Assembly (NCBI GenBank): GCA_016794345.1
Contig: JAEUKE010000170.1
Coordinates: forward strand, 1-64,000
DNA: 64,000 nt
Direction: 5' to 3'
From: Myxococcales bacterium
GTDB lineage: Bacteria; Myxococcota_A; Polyangia; Polyangiales; Polyangiaceae
The position numbers and the translations under genes are program-made. Position 1 is the stretch's first letter, and every line of letters begins with the position of its first letter. This document shows, piece after piece, positions 42,268 to 50,967 of this stretch. The notes under the pieces are model-generated. The model worked only from the letters and a program-made list of their open reading frames with translations. It made no database searches and had not been told where the DNA came from.

Positions 42268-43077
42268 ATGGCGCTCGCTCGCATCCTCGTTCCCCTCCCC
42301 GACCGCGACTTCGACGTCACCGAGGTGAGCGTGCCATGGCGCCTCTGGACGCGCCGCGGCTTCGACGTCGTGTTCGCGACCGAAGGCGGCGACGAGGCCG
42401 CCGCCGACCCGCTGCTGCTCTCGGGGGTCATCTTCGGACAGCTCGGGGCCGAGCGGGAGGCGAAGGTATTTTATCGGGAGCTTCTCACGGCCAGCTCCTT
42501 CAAGAAGCCGCTCCGGTTCCGTGACATCGATCCGGCTGATTTCGACGCGTTGCACCTCCCGGGCGGACACGCGAAGGGCATGCGGCCGTACCTCGAGTCC
42601 ACCACGCTCCGCGAGAAGGTGCTCGAGCTCTGGCGTCTGAGGAGGTCCACCTCGGCGATCTGCCACGGCGTGATCGTGCTCGCTCGGACCACGATCCCCG
42701 AGACCGGGCGGAGCGTGCTCTTCGACCGGCGCACCACGTGTCTGCCGAAGTACATGGAGCGCTCGGCCTGGCTCTCGACCGCATGGAAGCTCGGCGACTA
42801 CTACCGGACCTACCCCGAATACGTGGAGGACGAGGTGCGGCGCGCGCTCGCACACCCGGAGCAGTTCATCCGGGGCCCGATCCACCTCTTCGCCAAGGGG
42901 ACGAACGACGACGACTCGGCCGCCTTCGTCGTGGACGACGGCCACTACCTCTCGGCCCGGTGGCCGGGTGACGCCTACAAGCTCGCGCGGGTCTTCTCGG
43001 ACAAGGTGCTCGCGCGGAAGACGGGGGCCTCGAGCTTCCGCGGGACGCGGGAGCCCGCGTCCGGCGGGGCACCGTGA
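42268..43077 (+). CDS. DJ-1/PfpI-family protein (class I glutamine amidotransferase-like)
   Basis: 269 residues. The core has ARILVPLPDRDFDVTEVSVP, FDALHLPGGHAKGMRPY (the acidic/Gly turn) and the nucleophile elbow STSAICHGVIVL with the reactive Cys. This family includes glyoxalase III, Hsp31-type chaperones and proteases. The long insert GQLGAEREAKVFYRELL and the C-terminal extension exceed the minimal DJ-1 fold. The exact activity is unknown. The stop overlaps the dipeptide epimerase start as GTGA. Confidence 0.8.
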   Translation: MALARILVPLPDRDFDVTEVSVPWRLWTRRGFDVVFATEGGDEAAADPLLLSGVIFGQLGAEREAKVFYRELLTASSFKKPLRFRDIDPADFDALHLPGGHAKGMRPYLESTTLREKVLELWRLRRSTSAICHGVIVLARTTIPETGRSVLFDRRTTCLPKYMERSAWLSTAWKLGDYYRTYPEYVEDEVRRALAHPEQFIRGPIHLFAKGTNDDDSAAFVVDDGHYLSARWPGDAYKLARVFSDKVLARKTGASSFRGTREPASGGAP

Positions 43078-44162
43078 CGCCGGACGCGCGCGCCCGCGTC
43101 CGCGGCCTCGAGGTCACGCCTCTCGCGCTCCCGCTCGTCGAGCCGTTCGCCATCGCCGGCGGCGCGCCGGACGTCGCGCACAACGTGCTCGTCCGGATCG
43201 AGCTGGAGGACGGGACGGTGGGCCTCGGCGAAGCGGCCCCGTTCGAGGCCGTCACGGGCGAGACACAAGCGTCGACGCTCGCCGCGCTCGATCGCGTGCG
43301 TGAGCTGGTGCTCGGCGCCGACGTCCGGGCATGGCGCGCGCTCTCGTCCGGCATCTACGACGTCGTCCCCGGCGCACCGGCGGCGCGGTGCGCCGTCGAA
43401 CAGGCCGTGCTCGACGCGCTCACCCGCCGCGCCGGCCTCAGCGTGGCGCAGCTCTTCGGCGGCCGCGGGGCAGGCCTCGAGACGGACGTGACCGTCACGG
43501 CCGGGACGATCGACCACGCCTCGAAGGCCGCGTCGCGGTTCGCGGCGCGTGGCTTCCGCACGCTCAAGGTCAAGGTCGGCAAGGGCGGCGCGAGCGAAGA
43601 CGCGGACCGGGTCGAGGCCGTGGCGCGCGCGGCGCCTGGCGCCCGCCTGCTGCTCGACGCAAACGGCGGCTACGACGCGACGACGGCGCTCGCGCTACTC
43701 GACGAGCTCCGCAAGCGGAGCATCTCGATCCGCCTCTTCGAGCAGCCGGTACCGGCCGACGATCTGGAGGGGCTCGCGCGCGTCAACCGCAGCGGAGGCG
43801 TCACCGTCTGCGCGGACGAATCGGCGAAGACCGCAGCGGACGTGCTCCGGATCGCGCAGCGCGGCCTCGCAGGCGCCGTGAACCTGAAGATCACGAAGAG
43901 CGGCATCCTCGAGACGCTCGTCATGTGGAACGTGGCCGAGGCCGCGGGGCTCGAGCGCATGATCGGGGGAATGGTGGAGGCCGAGCTCGCGATGACGTTC
44001 TCCGCGCAGCTCGCGTCTGGGCTCGGAGGCTTCGCCTTCGTCGATCTCGACACACCGCTCTTCTTGCGCGAGAGCCCGTTCGAAGGCGGCTTCACCCTGG
44101 AAGGTCCGCGCATCGTGCTGCCTGCGGGCCCGGGGATCGGCGTCCGCTTCGGCAAGGCCTGA
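43074..44162 (+). CDS. Dipeptide epimerase-like enolase-superfamily enzyme
   Basis: 362 residues from GTG 43074. The barrel carries the muconate-lactonizing/dipeptide-epimerase residues: K165 and K167 in LKVKVG, metal ligands D195 (LLLDANGG), E223 (FEQPV) and D248 (CADES), and K272 in LKITKSG. Two Lys on opposite faces fit 1,1-proton transfer, as in L-Ala-D/L-Glu epimerase. A peptidoglycan-peptide recycling role is inferred. It is coupled to the DJ-1-like gene. Confidence 0.85.
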   Translation: MTPDARARVRGLEVTPLALPLVEPFAIAGGAPDVAHNVLVRIELEDGTVGLGEAAPFEAVTGETQASTLAALDRVRELVLGADVRAWRALSSGIYDVVPGAPAARCAVEQAVLDALTRRAGLSVAQLFGGRGAGLETDVTVTAGTIDHASKAASRFAARGFRTLKVKVGKGGASEDADRVEAVARAAPGARLLLDANGGYDATTALALLDELRKRSISIRLFEQPVPADDLEGLARVNRSGGVTVCADESAKTAADVLRIAQRGLAGAVNLKITKSGILETLVMWNVAEAAGLERMIGGMVEAELAMTFSAQLASGLGGFAFVDLDTPLFLRESPFEGGFTLEGPRIVLPAGPGIGVRFGKA

Positions 44163-44180
44163 GCCCGCCGCCTGCGTGTC

Positions 44181-45191
44181 TCACTTCACGGGCCGGAAGA
44201 ACGCGCCCGCGAGCTCCGCGCCGTTCGTGTACGAGGTGAGGCGAACGATCTTGCCGCCCTCGATCTCGAGCACGTCCGCGAAGTGGACGTCGCCCCGCCG
44301 GTTCGTGGAGGCGAGCCCACCGAGCGCGCCGGTCATGGTCCCGGACCAGGTCCCCGCGACGACGACGTGTGATGCGGTGCCCACGACGTCCGTCGGGTCG
44401 ACGGTGAGGTCGGGGAACGCAGCCACGAGCTGGCGGAAGTCCCGCGCGATGCTCTCTCTCCCGACGACGTCGTCGGGTCGCGCCAGGTCGCGGTAGACCG
44501 CTTCGTCCGCGAGAAGGCTCGCGAGCGCGTCGACGTCCTTGTCGGCGAGCGAGCGATAGAACGCCTTCGCGAGATCGGTCGAGGCTCGCTCCGCCGTCGC
44601 CCCGCTCGCGGCCACGAAGGTCGTGGCAGTGGGGAGGCCGAGCGGCGGACGACCGCGGGCGCCCGGGTCACCGAGCTGCATGGCGGTCGTCTGCTCGTCG
44701 ATGAAGAGGTGTTCTTTCCTGACGAGCCCGTCAGCACCGAACCACATGAGGCTGAGCCCGGGCACCCCGAGCACACGCCCTTCGCGCGTGGACCCGGCGA
44801 CCACCCACTCCACGGCGGCGACGTCGCCCGCCGTCACGACGCGGGCCGTGCGCATGCGGACCTCCGCGAGGTCGCCCCAGAAGCCGCTCAGACCGCGGAC
44901 CATCTCCTCGGGGGTCTCTGCGCGCCGGCCCTCGGCTCCGAACGAGACGATGGAAGCGTCGGGTGTGTAGAGGATCTGGAGATCGCGCGGGCTCCTCGCC
45001 ACCCAGGCCGCCTCCGAGCGGGTGACGTTCTGGCGGACGTGCTCGAGCGCCGCTGCGCTCGCGGGCCCCGCCGGTGCGCTCGCGGAGGTGGTGGCCGCCG
45101 GCGCGAGGGCTCGGTCCGGAGGCGGAGCGAGCGGAGCGCTCGAGCCGCCGCAGCCCGTCGCCAGGGCGAGCACGGCGACGACGCGCTTCAC
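44181..45191 (-). CDS. Lipoprotein with two NTF2/SnoaL-like domains
   Basis: 336 residues from GTG 45191, overlapping the previous stop as GTGA. The signal peptide ends in the lipobox ALATGC. Two similar alpha+beta halves follow: SPRDLQILYTPDASIVSFG with VVTAGDVAAVEWVVAG in the first, and KDVDALASLLADEAVYRDLA with HVVVAGTWSGTM in the second. This is the SnoaL/nuclear-transport-factor-2 cone fold. No catalytic set can be assigned. It may bind small hydrophobic ligands at the envelope. Confidence 0.72.
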   Translation of the reverse strand: MKRVVAVLALATGCGGSSAPLAPPPDRALAPAATTSASAPAGPASAAALEHVRQNVTRSEAAWVARSPRDLQILYTPDASIVSFGAEGRRAETPEEMVRGLSGFWGDLAEVRMRTARVVTAGDVAAVEWVVAGSTREGRVLGVPGLSLMWFGADGLVRKEHLFIDEQTTAMQLGDPGARGRPPLGLPTATTFVAASGATAERASTDLAKAFYRSLADKDVDALASLLADEAVYRDLARPDDVVGRESIARDFRQLVAAFPDLTVDPTDVVGTASHVVVAGTWSGTMTGALGGLASTNRRGDVHFADVLEIEGGKIVRLTSYTNGAELAGAFFRPVK

Positions 45192-46831
45192 TCCGCCTCG
45201 GAGGCGATGACCTCTTCGGGGACGTCGCCGAAGCCTTCGAAGCTCACGCGGAGGCCGGAGCGTGGCAGCACCGGCTCGTCGATCGGGCGGCGCCTGCCGT
45301 CGCCTCCGGGCGTGACCTCGACCAACGACAGACCACGCGCGACCGAGTCCGACGCGTTGTGGACACACGCCGTGAGCGTGCCCGCGTCGCTGGCGATCTC
45401 GCAGACTCGGAGCGGCGCCGTCGCGCGGAGGATGCGCGAGCGGGTGAGCTCGTCGGTCGGGGGGAGCGCGCCGAGCCCGCGCGCCGCGTCGGCTGCGCCC
45501 GGATCTCCCAGGTAAGCGAGCATCGTGGCGGCGTGCAGGCGAACGAGCGGCTGCCTCGCGGAGAGGAGCTTGCGGAACGAGTCCGCCGGGGCCGAGGCGA
45601 CGGTCCCGAGCAGGCGCTTCTCGGGCACGTCCACCCGGAGCTCGCTCCCCGGCGCCTTCACGCCCCATTTCACGCTGCGGCCGGGGCCGAGCTCCCCTTC
45701 CCAGAAGAGGCCACGGTCGGTCACGCCACGCCGGCGCCCCTTCTTGTCGCGCCGCGCGAACGTGAGAAGGACGCGCAGGTCGTTCAAGGCGACGGCCGCG
45801 TTGTTCACGACGGCCAGATCGAAGTCGTAGCGGGAGACGCCTTCCTCGTCCGACAGGGGGGAGATGTCGCCGAGGGCGCGCCCCGGGTCCTGGCGCTTCG
45901 AGATCGGCAAGACGGAGAGGACCGGAACGCCGCCGCGCCAGAGCGGCGAGTCCGCGCGTTCGCAGCTGCAGGCGGGCCACTTCGAGGCCAGGAGCGTGTC
46001 GTCGTCGGCGACGGCGGTGTTCACGAAACCGGCCTGCGCCTCGGGCGCGCGCTCGGGGACGACGCCGCGCAGGGTGCGGAACCCAGCCACCAGGCCGATG
46101 ACGACGCAAGCGGCGGCGAACGCGTAGCCCAGCCGAGCCCATGGGACCCGGACGGCGCGCGCGCGAGCTCTCGTCTCCGCCGCAGGCGCCGCAGCGCGGG
46201 CGAGCGCGACGACCTCGGGGAGCTCGGGCACCTCGAACGGATCGGTCTCGTGAGACGCCGCGGGGACGAGGCCTACGCGCTCCGCCAGGCGCCGCTCGAA
46301 GGAACGCTGGAGCCGCGTGGCGAGCGGGCCGCCGAACGTCAGCCCGGCGCCGATCTGCTTGGCGAGCGCGCCGAGGGCGATCATCACCACGGCGCCCACC
46401 GCGCCCCGTCCGAGGAAGCCGCTGGCCCAGGTCGGCGGGACCGCCAGGACCGACAACGCCGCGAGCGGCAGCGGAAGGAGCCACGCGAGGACGCGCGACG
46501 CTTGCCTCCGCTTGTGCGCCGAGGCGAGCGCCTCGAGCGGAAGATCCGTGAAACAGGTCAGGTGGAACCGGTTGAACGGAACGGCCGCAAACGGATCCAG
46601 CGTGAGGCCCAGTCCCTCGCCGCGCCGGACGAAGCCACGGACCGCCGTGTAGGGCACGCTGAAGCGCACGAAGCGGGTGAGCGCGCCCGGCACGAACCCG
46701 TCCGCGTAGCTGCCGGCGCGCAGCAGCTCGATCTCGAGCCGCTTCGGCAGGAGCGTCAGGCGCACCGCTCCCACCGCGTTCGCCTCAGGCGACGCGACGG
46801 CGAGGGCACCGACCGTAAAAGACCCGGCCAC
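45188..46831 (-). CDS. Membrane protein of unknown function, 547 residues
   Basis: Starts at GTG 46831. The N-terminal 110 residues are beta-rich (RLTLLPKRLEIELLRAGSYA). Hydrophobic segments lie at about 114-132 and 140-160, and another at about 233-252 (LGYAFAAACVVIGLVAG). The C-terminal 290 residues would be extracytoplasmic, with a CSCERAD motif and an armadillo-like helical part (RLHAATMLAYLGDPGAADAA). The family is not recognised. It is the first gene of a two-gene unit with 44181-45191 and diverges from the FKBP gene. Confidence 0.6.
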   Translation of the reverse strand: MAGSFTVGALAVASPEANAVGAVRLTLLPKRLEIELLRAGSYADGFVPGALTRFVRFSVPYTAVRGFVRRGEGLGLTLDPFAAVPFNRFHLTCFTDLPLEALASAHKRRQASRVLAWLLPLPLAALSVLAVPPTWASGFLGRGAVGAVVMIALGALAKQIGAGLTFGGPLATRLQRSFERRLAERVGLVPAASHETDPFEVPELPEVVALARAAAPAAETRARARAVRVPWARLGYAFAAACVVIGLVAGFRTLRGVVPERAPEAQAGFVNTAVADDDTLLASKWPACSCERADSPLWRGGVPVLSVLPISKRQDPGRALGDISPLSDEEGVSRYDFDLAVVNNAAVALNDLRVLLTFARRDKKGRRRGVTDRGLFWEGELGPGRSVKWGVKAPGSELRVDVPEKRLLGTVASAPADSFRKLLSARQPLVRLHAATMLAYLGDPGAADAARGLGALPPTDELTRSRILRATAPLRVCEIASDAGTLTACVHNASDSVARGLSLVEVTPGGDGRRRPIDEPVLPRSGLRVSFEGFGDVPEEVIASEAE

Positions 46832-46841
46832 GAGGCGGCGG

Positions 46842-46847
46842 AGACTA
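46842..46847 (-). promoter_or_regulatory. -10-like hexamer TAGTCT before GTG 46831
   Basis: TAGTCT on the minus strand, ten bases before the start codon. Confidence 0.3.
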
Positions 46848-46980
46848 CCACACCGCGGTTCGGATGCGCTGGCCGCACCCCGACTCGCGGGGCGTCGCCT
46901 CCTCGGGGGCGTCCCCGGCCAGCCGACGACGCAGACTGTTCGCTTGCCGGAGCGCGAAAACGGGCCTAAACCCGCCGCCC

Positions 46981-47592
46981 ATGCGTACCTCGACGCACTC
47001 GTGTATCGCCGGGCTCGTGCTCACGCTCGGGCTCGCGGCCGCTTGCCAGGACAAGGTCGACGAGCCGGCGCCGCCCCCCCGCTCCACCCTCTCCGCCGCG
47101 CCGGCGCCTCCCGAGCCGACCGAGCTCAAGTCCGAGGACCTGAAGGTCGGCGAGGGCGAGCGCGCCGTGAAGGATGGCGACGAGATCAAGGTCCTCTACG
47201 TCGGCCGGCTCCTGAAGAACGGCGTGAAGTTCGACTCCAACGAGAAGCGGGACGACCCCTTCCCGTTCACCGTCGGTGAAGGCGTGATCGAGGGCTGGAG
47301 CAAGGGCGTCGTCGGGATGAAGAAGGGTGGCAAGCGCAAGCTCACGATCCCTGCGTCGCTCGCTTACGGCGAAGCAGGCTCGCCCCCGAAGATCCCGCCG
47401 AACGCGGCGCTCGTCTTCGAGATCGAGCTCATCGGCTGGGCGGATGAGCCCGCCGCCCCCGCGGGCTCCGCGTCGGCGGCCGCGTCGGCCTCGGCAGGCC
47501 CGGCCGGCTCCGCCTCGGCGGGCCCCGCGACGTCCGCTTCGGCGGGCCCCCCTCCCAAGAAGAAGGACGAGCCCCAGAAGGGTGCGCCGTGA
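46981..47592 (+). CDS. FKBP-type peptidyl-prolyl isomerase lipoprotein
   Basis: 203 residues from ATG 46981. The signal peptide ends in the lipobox LAAAC. An FKBP domain (about 50-150) contains IKVLYVGRLLKNGVKFDSN, FTVGEGVIEGWSKGVVGMK, IPASLAYGEAG and IPPNAALVFEIELI, all FKBP signatures. The C-terminal tail is an Ala/Ser/Gly/Pro repeat ending in Lys. It should catalyse prolyl isomerisation of envelope proteins. The stop overlaps the next gene as GTGA. Confidence 0.92.
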   Translation: MRTSTHSCIAGLVLTLGLAAACQDKVDEPAPPPRSTLSAAPAPPEPTELKSEDLKVGEGERAVKDGDEIKVLYVGRLLKNGVKFDSNEKRDDPFPFTVGEGVIEGWSKGVVGMKKGGKRKLTIPASLAYGEAGSPPKIPPNAALVFEIELIGWADEPAAPAGSASAAASASAGPAGSASAGPATSASAGPPPKKKDEPQKGAP

Positions 47593-48641
47593 GCACGCTC
47601 GTCGACGGGCTGCTCGACCCGGAGCGCGCAGCGCGCGTGCTCCGGTCGGCCAACGAGGTGGAGCTGCGCCTCGCCCCCGTCGCCGGAGAAGACGGCGCCG
47701 CGGGTTACGGCCCTGCGCCCGTCGAGCCGCTCACGTTCCGCCTGCGCCGCGGCGATCGCGCGGCGACCACCAAGGGCGCGACGACACAAGAGCCCGTCGG
47801 CGAGATCACACTCGAGGCTGCGAAGCTCAGCTGGGGCGGCTGGGGCGGCGCGCCGTTCGAGAAGGTTCTCGTGACGCTCGTCGTGCGCGTCGGGGATCGC
47901 CGATACGTCGCCGCCCAGGCGATCGCCCAAGACGAAGATCGCGCCCGAGCGGCGTGCGCCGACGTCGAGGCCGCCCTGGAGGACTTCCTCGGCGGCGCCG
48001 AGGTCTCCGCCGGAGCCGCGGCGCCCGCGGCCCTCTCGTCGGCAGCCGAGCGCTTCGCGTTCGTGCTCGAAGGTGACTACCTCGTCTTGCGCGACTACCA
48101 GGCGGCTGGCCCACGAGAAGGGATCGCGAAATACGCGCTCCTGTCGGTCGCGTGTCTCGTCCTCAGCGGCCTGGCCTGGTCCGCCTTCGCACGCGAGCTC
48201 TCGGGTGCGCACGTCCTCTCCTCTCTGCTCGGCCTGGCGGCGCTCGGCCTCGTCCTCGCCCTCGCCGCGCTGGCCATGGGCGAGATCGCCCGGTTCGCCT
48301 CGAAGTACCGGGGCAAGGGCGCTCCGCTGGCCTGGTTCCACGACGATCGAATCGTCGTCTCGCCGTGGGTCTCGCGCGAGGGCGCGATCGGCAAGGAGCC
48401 CATGGGGCAGCTGGGAGCCGCTGTCCGCATCACGGAGGTGGACGACGTCAGCTTGAAGGAGCATGACGGCACCTTCATCATCTGGCTCGACACACAGCAC
48501 GGCCCGATCGACGTCGTCACGATGCCGGACCGGGAGCTCGCGGTCCTCCACCAGGAAGCGATCCTCCGCTGGCTCCGCGCGGTGGCCGCTCCGGCCAAGC
48601 GCCCGCGGGGCATCCTCCGCGCAGCGCCGTCGGCGGCCTGA
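47589..48641 (+). CDS. Two-helix membrane protein of unknown function
   Basis: 350 residues from GTG 47589, coupled to the FKBP gene. The N-terminal 180 residues are soluble and beta-rich. Two membrane helices follow (YALLSVACLVLSGLAWSAF and LLGLAALGLVLALAALAMG). The C-terminal 100 residues resemble a PH-like beta sandwich (DRIVVSPWVSREGAIG, AVRITEVDDVSLKEHDGTFI and IIWLDTQHGPIDVVTM). No function can be assigned. A stem-loop follows at 48672. Confidence 0.6.
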   Translation: MSTLVDGLLDPERAARVLRSANEVELRLAPVAGEDGAAGYGPAPVEPLTFRLRRGDRAATTKGATTQEPVGEITLEAAKLSWGGWGGAPFEKVLVTLVVRVGDRRYVAAQAIAQDEDRARAACADVEAALEDFLGGAEVSAGAAAPAALSSAAERFAFVLEGDYLVLRDYQAAGPREGIAKYALLSVACLVLSGLAWSAFARELSGAHVLSSLLGLAALGLVLALAALAMGEIARFASKYRGKGAPLAWFHDDRIVVSPWVSREGAIGKEPMGQLGAAVRITEVDDVSLKEHDGTFIIWLDTQHGPIDVVTMPDRELAVLHQEAILRWLRAVAAPAKRPRGILRAAPSAA

Positions 48642-48671
48642 GCCCGGTCAGCCGAGCGCCCCGAACCGCGC

Positions 48672-48697
48672 CGCGCGTGGCGCGAGGGCCACGCGCG
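48672..48697. terminator. Strong stem-loop, 10 bp stem
   Basis: CGCGCGTGGC and GCCACGCGCG pair perfectly around GCGAGG, 31 bases after the stop at 48641. On the other side it faces the minus-strand remnant ending at 48711. It is a likely bidirectional terminator, although only TTGAG follows. Confidence 0.55.
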
Positions 48698-48710
48698 TTG
48701 AGCGGTGCCG

Positions 48711-48800
48711 TCAGGGGCCAGCCGGGCCCGCGAGCTTCTTGGTCAAGCCGTCGGCCCCGAGCCCCTTCGCCTCGAGCGCCCACGCGAGCGCCCGCTCCAC
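48711..48800 (-). pseudogene. 3' remnant of an unknown minus-strand gene
   Basis: The minus strand reads a short protein-like stretch (VERALAWALEAKGLGADGL, then TKKLAG) ending at TGA 48711. It has local codon bias but no start. Upstream it runs into the plus-strand remnant at about 48804, so it looks like the end of a deleted gene. Identity is unknown. Confidence 0.3.
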
Positions 48801-48803
48801 CCG

Positions 48804-49357
48804 AGGGCCCTGCTGAACAAAGCCGAGCCGCTCGACGTGAGGTACTTCGAGCCGGCGGCGTCACCACGCTCGAGCGCGCCGCCTTCGGCGACGGCGCGCA
48901 CCACCGAGCTCCGGCTCGATCGGGTGAGCAGCGCGGAGCACCTCGAGAGTCGGATCGCCTACCGCGAGGCGCCATCCAGATCGGTTTCTACGAGGAGCAG
49001 CGGTGGGCCGAGCGACCGGAGACCTACCTGCGGCGCGCGCTGGCCCGATCGCTCTTCGTCGAGCGCCCGCTCGCGCAGGCCGTCTCCGGCGCGCGCCCGG
49101 CGCTCGAGGCCGAGCTCCTGGCGTTCGAGGAGGTACGGACCAAAGACGGCCGTCGCGCGCGCGTCTCGGTGCAGCTCTTGCTCCACGACGGACCGCGTGT
49201 GCTCGCGAGCGACGTGATCACCGTCGAGCGCCCCGTCACCGCGAGCGGAGGCGCCGGCTTGGCGTGGGCGCTGGGCAGAGCGCTCGGCGACGTGGCCGAC
49301 CGCGTGACCGAGCGAGCGCTCGTCGGGCTCGAGGAGGCGACGCCGCGCAACGATTGA
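48804..49357 (+). pseudogene. Decayed ABC transport auxiliary (PqiC-like) lipoprotein gene
   Basis: The reading begins without a start or signal peptide at LLNKAEPLDVRYFEPAA and continues TTELRLDRVSSAEHLESRIA, then YREAP. Near 48970 it must change frame to continue IQIGFYEEQRWAERPETYLR, RALARSLFVERPLAQAV and VSVQLLLHDGPRVLASDVIT. These segments match the auxiliary lipoprotein of MCE/Pqi-type transporters. It lacks the 5' end and has one frameshift, so it is probably non-functional. Confidence 0.6.
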
Positions 49358-49399
49358 GGGCCGGACGCGGGTTCTGCGCAGAGCTGGCGCCCCGCAGGA

Positions 49400-50506
49400 T
49401 CAGCCGAGCGCGCGACCGAGCGCGCGAAGGAAGACCCGGTAGACGTCGAGCTCGTAGCTCCCCATGTGGAAGATGCGGAACAGCCGAGCCGACAGCTTCC
49501 CTTGCGCCGCGTAGATCTCGAACGTGTGACCATCGACCTCCTCGGTGGCGAGCCGGTGCGCGAGGGCCTCGTACGACACGTTCGCGGGGATCTCGAGCGC
49601 CGTCCCGATCGACGAGAGCGGCATCCCTTCCCACCGCGCGATCGTCAGGCCGAGGCGCTCGTAACCTTCACGGAGCAACGCGGCGCGCGCCGAATAGATC
49701 GCGTGACGACCGGCGACGCCGCCTTCCGCTTCGAGCGCCTCGAGCGCGGCCTTCACTTGCAAGAGGCTCATCGGGTCGATCGTGTAGGGATGCGAGCCCT
49801 TCGCCTGCGCCGCCTGGATCTTCACGAGCTCGAGGCTCGGCGCGCGCTGCGGCAGGCGCTGCATCTCGGCGAGCAGGTCCTCTCGGACCAGACACATCGT
49901 GAGGTTCGGGTGCGCATGCAGGCCCTTGTTGCACGACCCCATGACGGCCGAGATCCCCCAGGCCCCGAGCTCCATCGGCTCGACGAAGAGCGCGCTCACG
50001 CCGTCCACGAACAGCTTCTTGCCGTGGCGCTTGCAGAGCGCGCCGATCTCGGCGACCGGGTTGAGCGAGCACGACGATGTCGCGCCGTAGACGACCGCGA
50101 CCGCGTCCGCCTCGCCCCGACCGAGGATGGCGTCGACTCGATCGAGGTCCGGACGCTCTCCGTACGGCAGATCCATGTCGACCATCGGCTGGCCGAGGGC
50201 GCGCGCGAACTCGTGCAGGCGGTCACCGTAGGCCCCGTTTCGGATCACGAGAAGCCGCTCGGTCGGGTGCAGACAGGACCCGAGCACGGCCGCCATGGCG
50301 GTGGAGCCCGTGCCGGTGAGGAACACCGGCTCGTATTCGGATGCACGCAGCGCCGCCGTCACGCCGCTCCGGATGGCGGCGAGCAAGGGGGCAAACGCGG
50401 GCCCGCGAGGCACGATCGGCTGGGCGCCGTAGGCGCGTGACACGGCGTTCACCCCCTCGGGCAGGTGAAAGACGGCGGGGGTGAGCGAGACCACACGAGG
50501 AGCCAT
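49400..50506 (-). CDS. Class V PLP-dependent aminotransferase
   Basis: 368 residues from ATG 50506. Conserved parts are FLTGTGSTAMAAVLGSCL, the PLP Asp in KKLFVDGVSAL (D168), and the Schiff-base Lys in MGSCNKGLHAHPNL (K194). The layout is that of the alanine-glyoxylate/2-aminoethylphosphonate-pyruvate aminotransferase branch. The substrate is not decidable from sequence. It is divergent from the HDOD-like gene. Confidence 0.88.
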   Translation of the reverse strand: MAPRVVSLTPAVFHLPEGVNAVSRAYGAQPIVPRGPAFAPLLAAIRSGVTAALRASEYEPVFLTGTGSTAMAAVLGSCLHPTERLLVIRNGAYGDRLHEFARALGQPMVDMDLPYGERPDLDRVDAILGRGEADAVAVVYGATSSCSLNPVAEIGALCKRHGKKLFVDGVSALFVEPMELGAWGISAVMGSCNKGLHAHPNLTMCLVREDLLAEMQRLPQRAPSLELVKIQAAQAKGSHPYTIDPMSLLQVKAALEALEAEGGVAGRHAIYSARAALLREGYERLGLTIARWEGMPLSSIGTALEIPANVSYEALAHRLATEEVDGHTFEIYAAQGKLSARLFRIFHMGSYELDVYRVFLRALGRALG

Positions 50507-50599
50507 CGGATCAGGCTCTACCCGCACCGATTGGCGAGGTCGAGCCGAAGGCGCTCCCGGGACCGATCGAGGAGTTGTCACCCGCGCGCCCCGTCGCTG

Positions 50600-50605
50600 T
50601 ACTCT
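50600..50605 (+). promoter_or_regulatory. -10-like hexamer TACTCT with TTGTCA upstream
   Basis: TTGTCA (50575-50580), a 19-base spacer, TACTCT and seven bases before GTG 50613. Confidence 0.4.
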
Positions 50606-50612
50606 TGCCCGG

Positions 50613-50960
50613 GTGACGGGTCAGCCAGCCCCAGTCGGTCCCGATCCGGCGACGGAGGTCCAGCCGAGCGACCTGGAGCACCTGCCCGCGCTCCACGGGA
50701 TCCTGGCCGCGCTCAACGATCCGGGCGCGGGCGTGAGCCAGCTGAAGGACCTGTGCAACCAGCTCCCTTCGCTGAGCGCGCGCCTCATCGCGCGCGCGAG
50801 GCGCGAGGCGCCCCATCACGAGGTGCGCGAGGTCGGTTACGCGCTCGCGATCCTGGGGAACGCGGGGCTCGAGGCGGTCTTGCTCCCCTACCTGGAGGAT
50901 CTCACGATCCTCAAGACCGACCTCGAAGAGGCTCGGGCGAGCGCCCCCTCCAGCAAATGA
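50613..50960 (+). CDS. Short HDOD-like protein
   Basis: 115 residues from GTG 50613. The helical stretch LKDLCNQLPSLSARLIARA and VREVGYALAILGNAGLEAVL matches the N-terminal core of HDOD domains, which are signalling modules related to HD hydrolases. It is about half the usual 200 residues and ends soon after this core. It could be a minimal HDOD adaptor or a truncated gene. It sits tail to tail with the kinase at 50968, seven bases away. Confidence 0.6.
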   Translation: MTGQPAPVGPDPATEVQPSDLEHLPALHGILAALNDPGAGVSQLKDLCNQLPSLSARLIARARREAPHHEVREVGYALAILGNAGLEAVLLPYLEDLTILKTDLEEARASAPSSK

Positions 50961-50967
50961 GGCCGCG

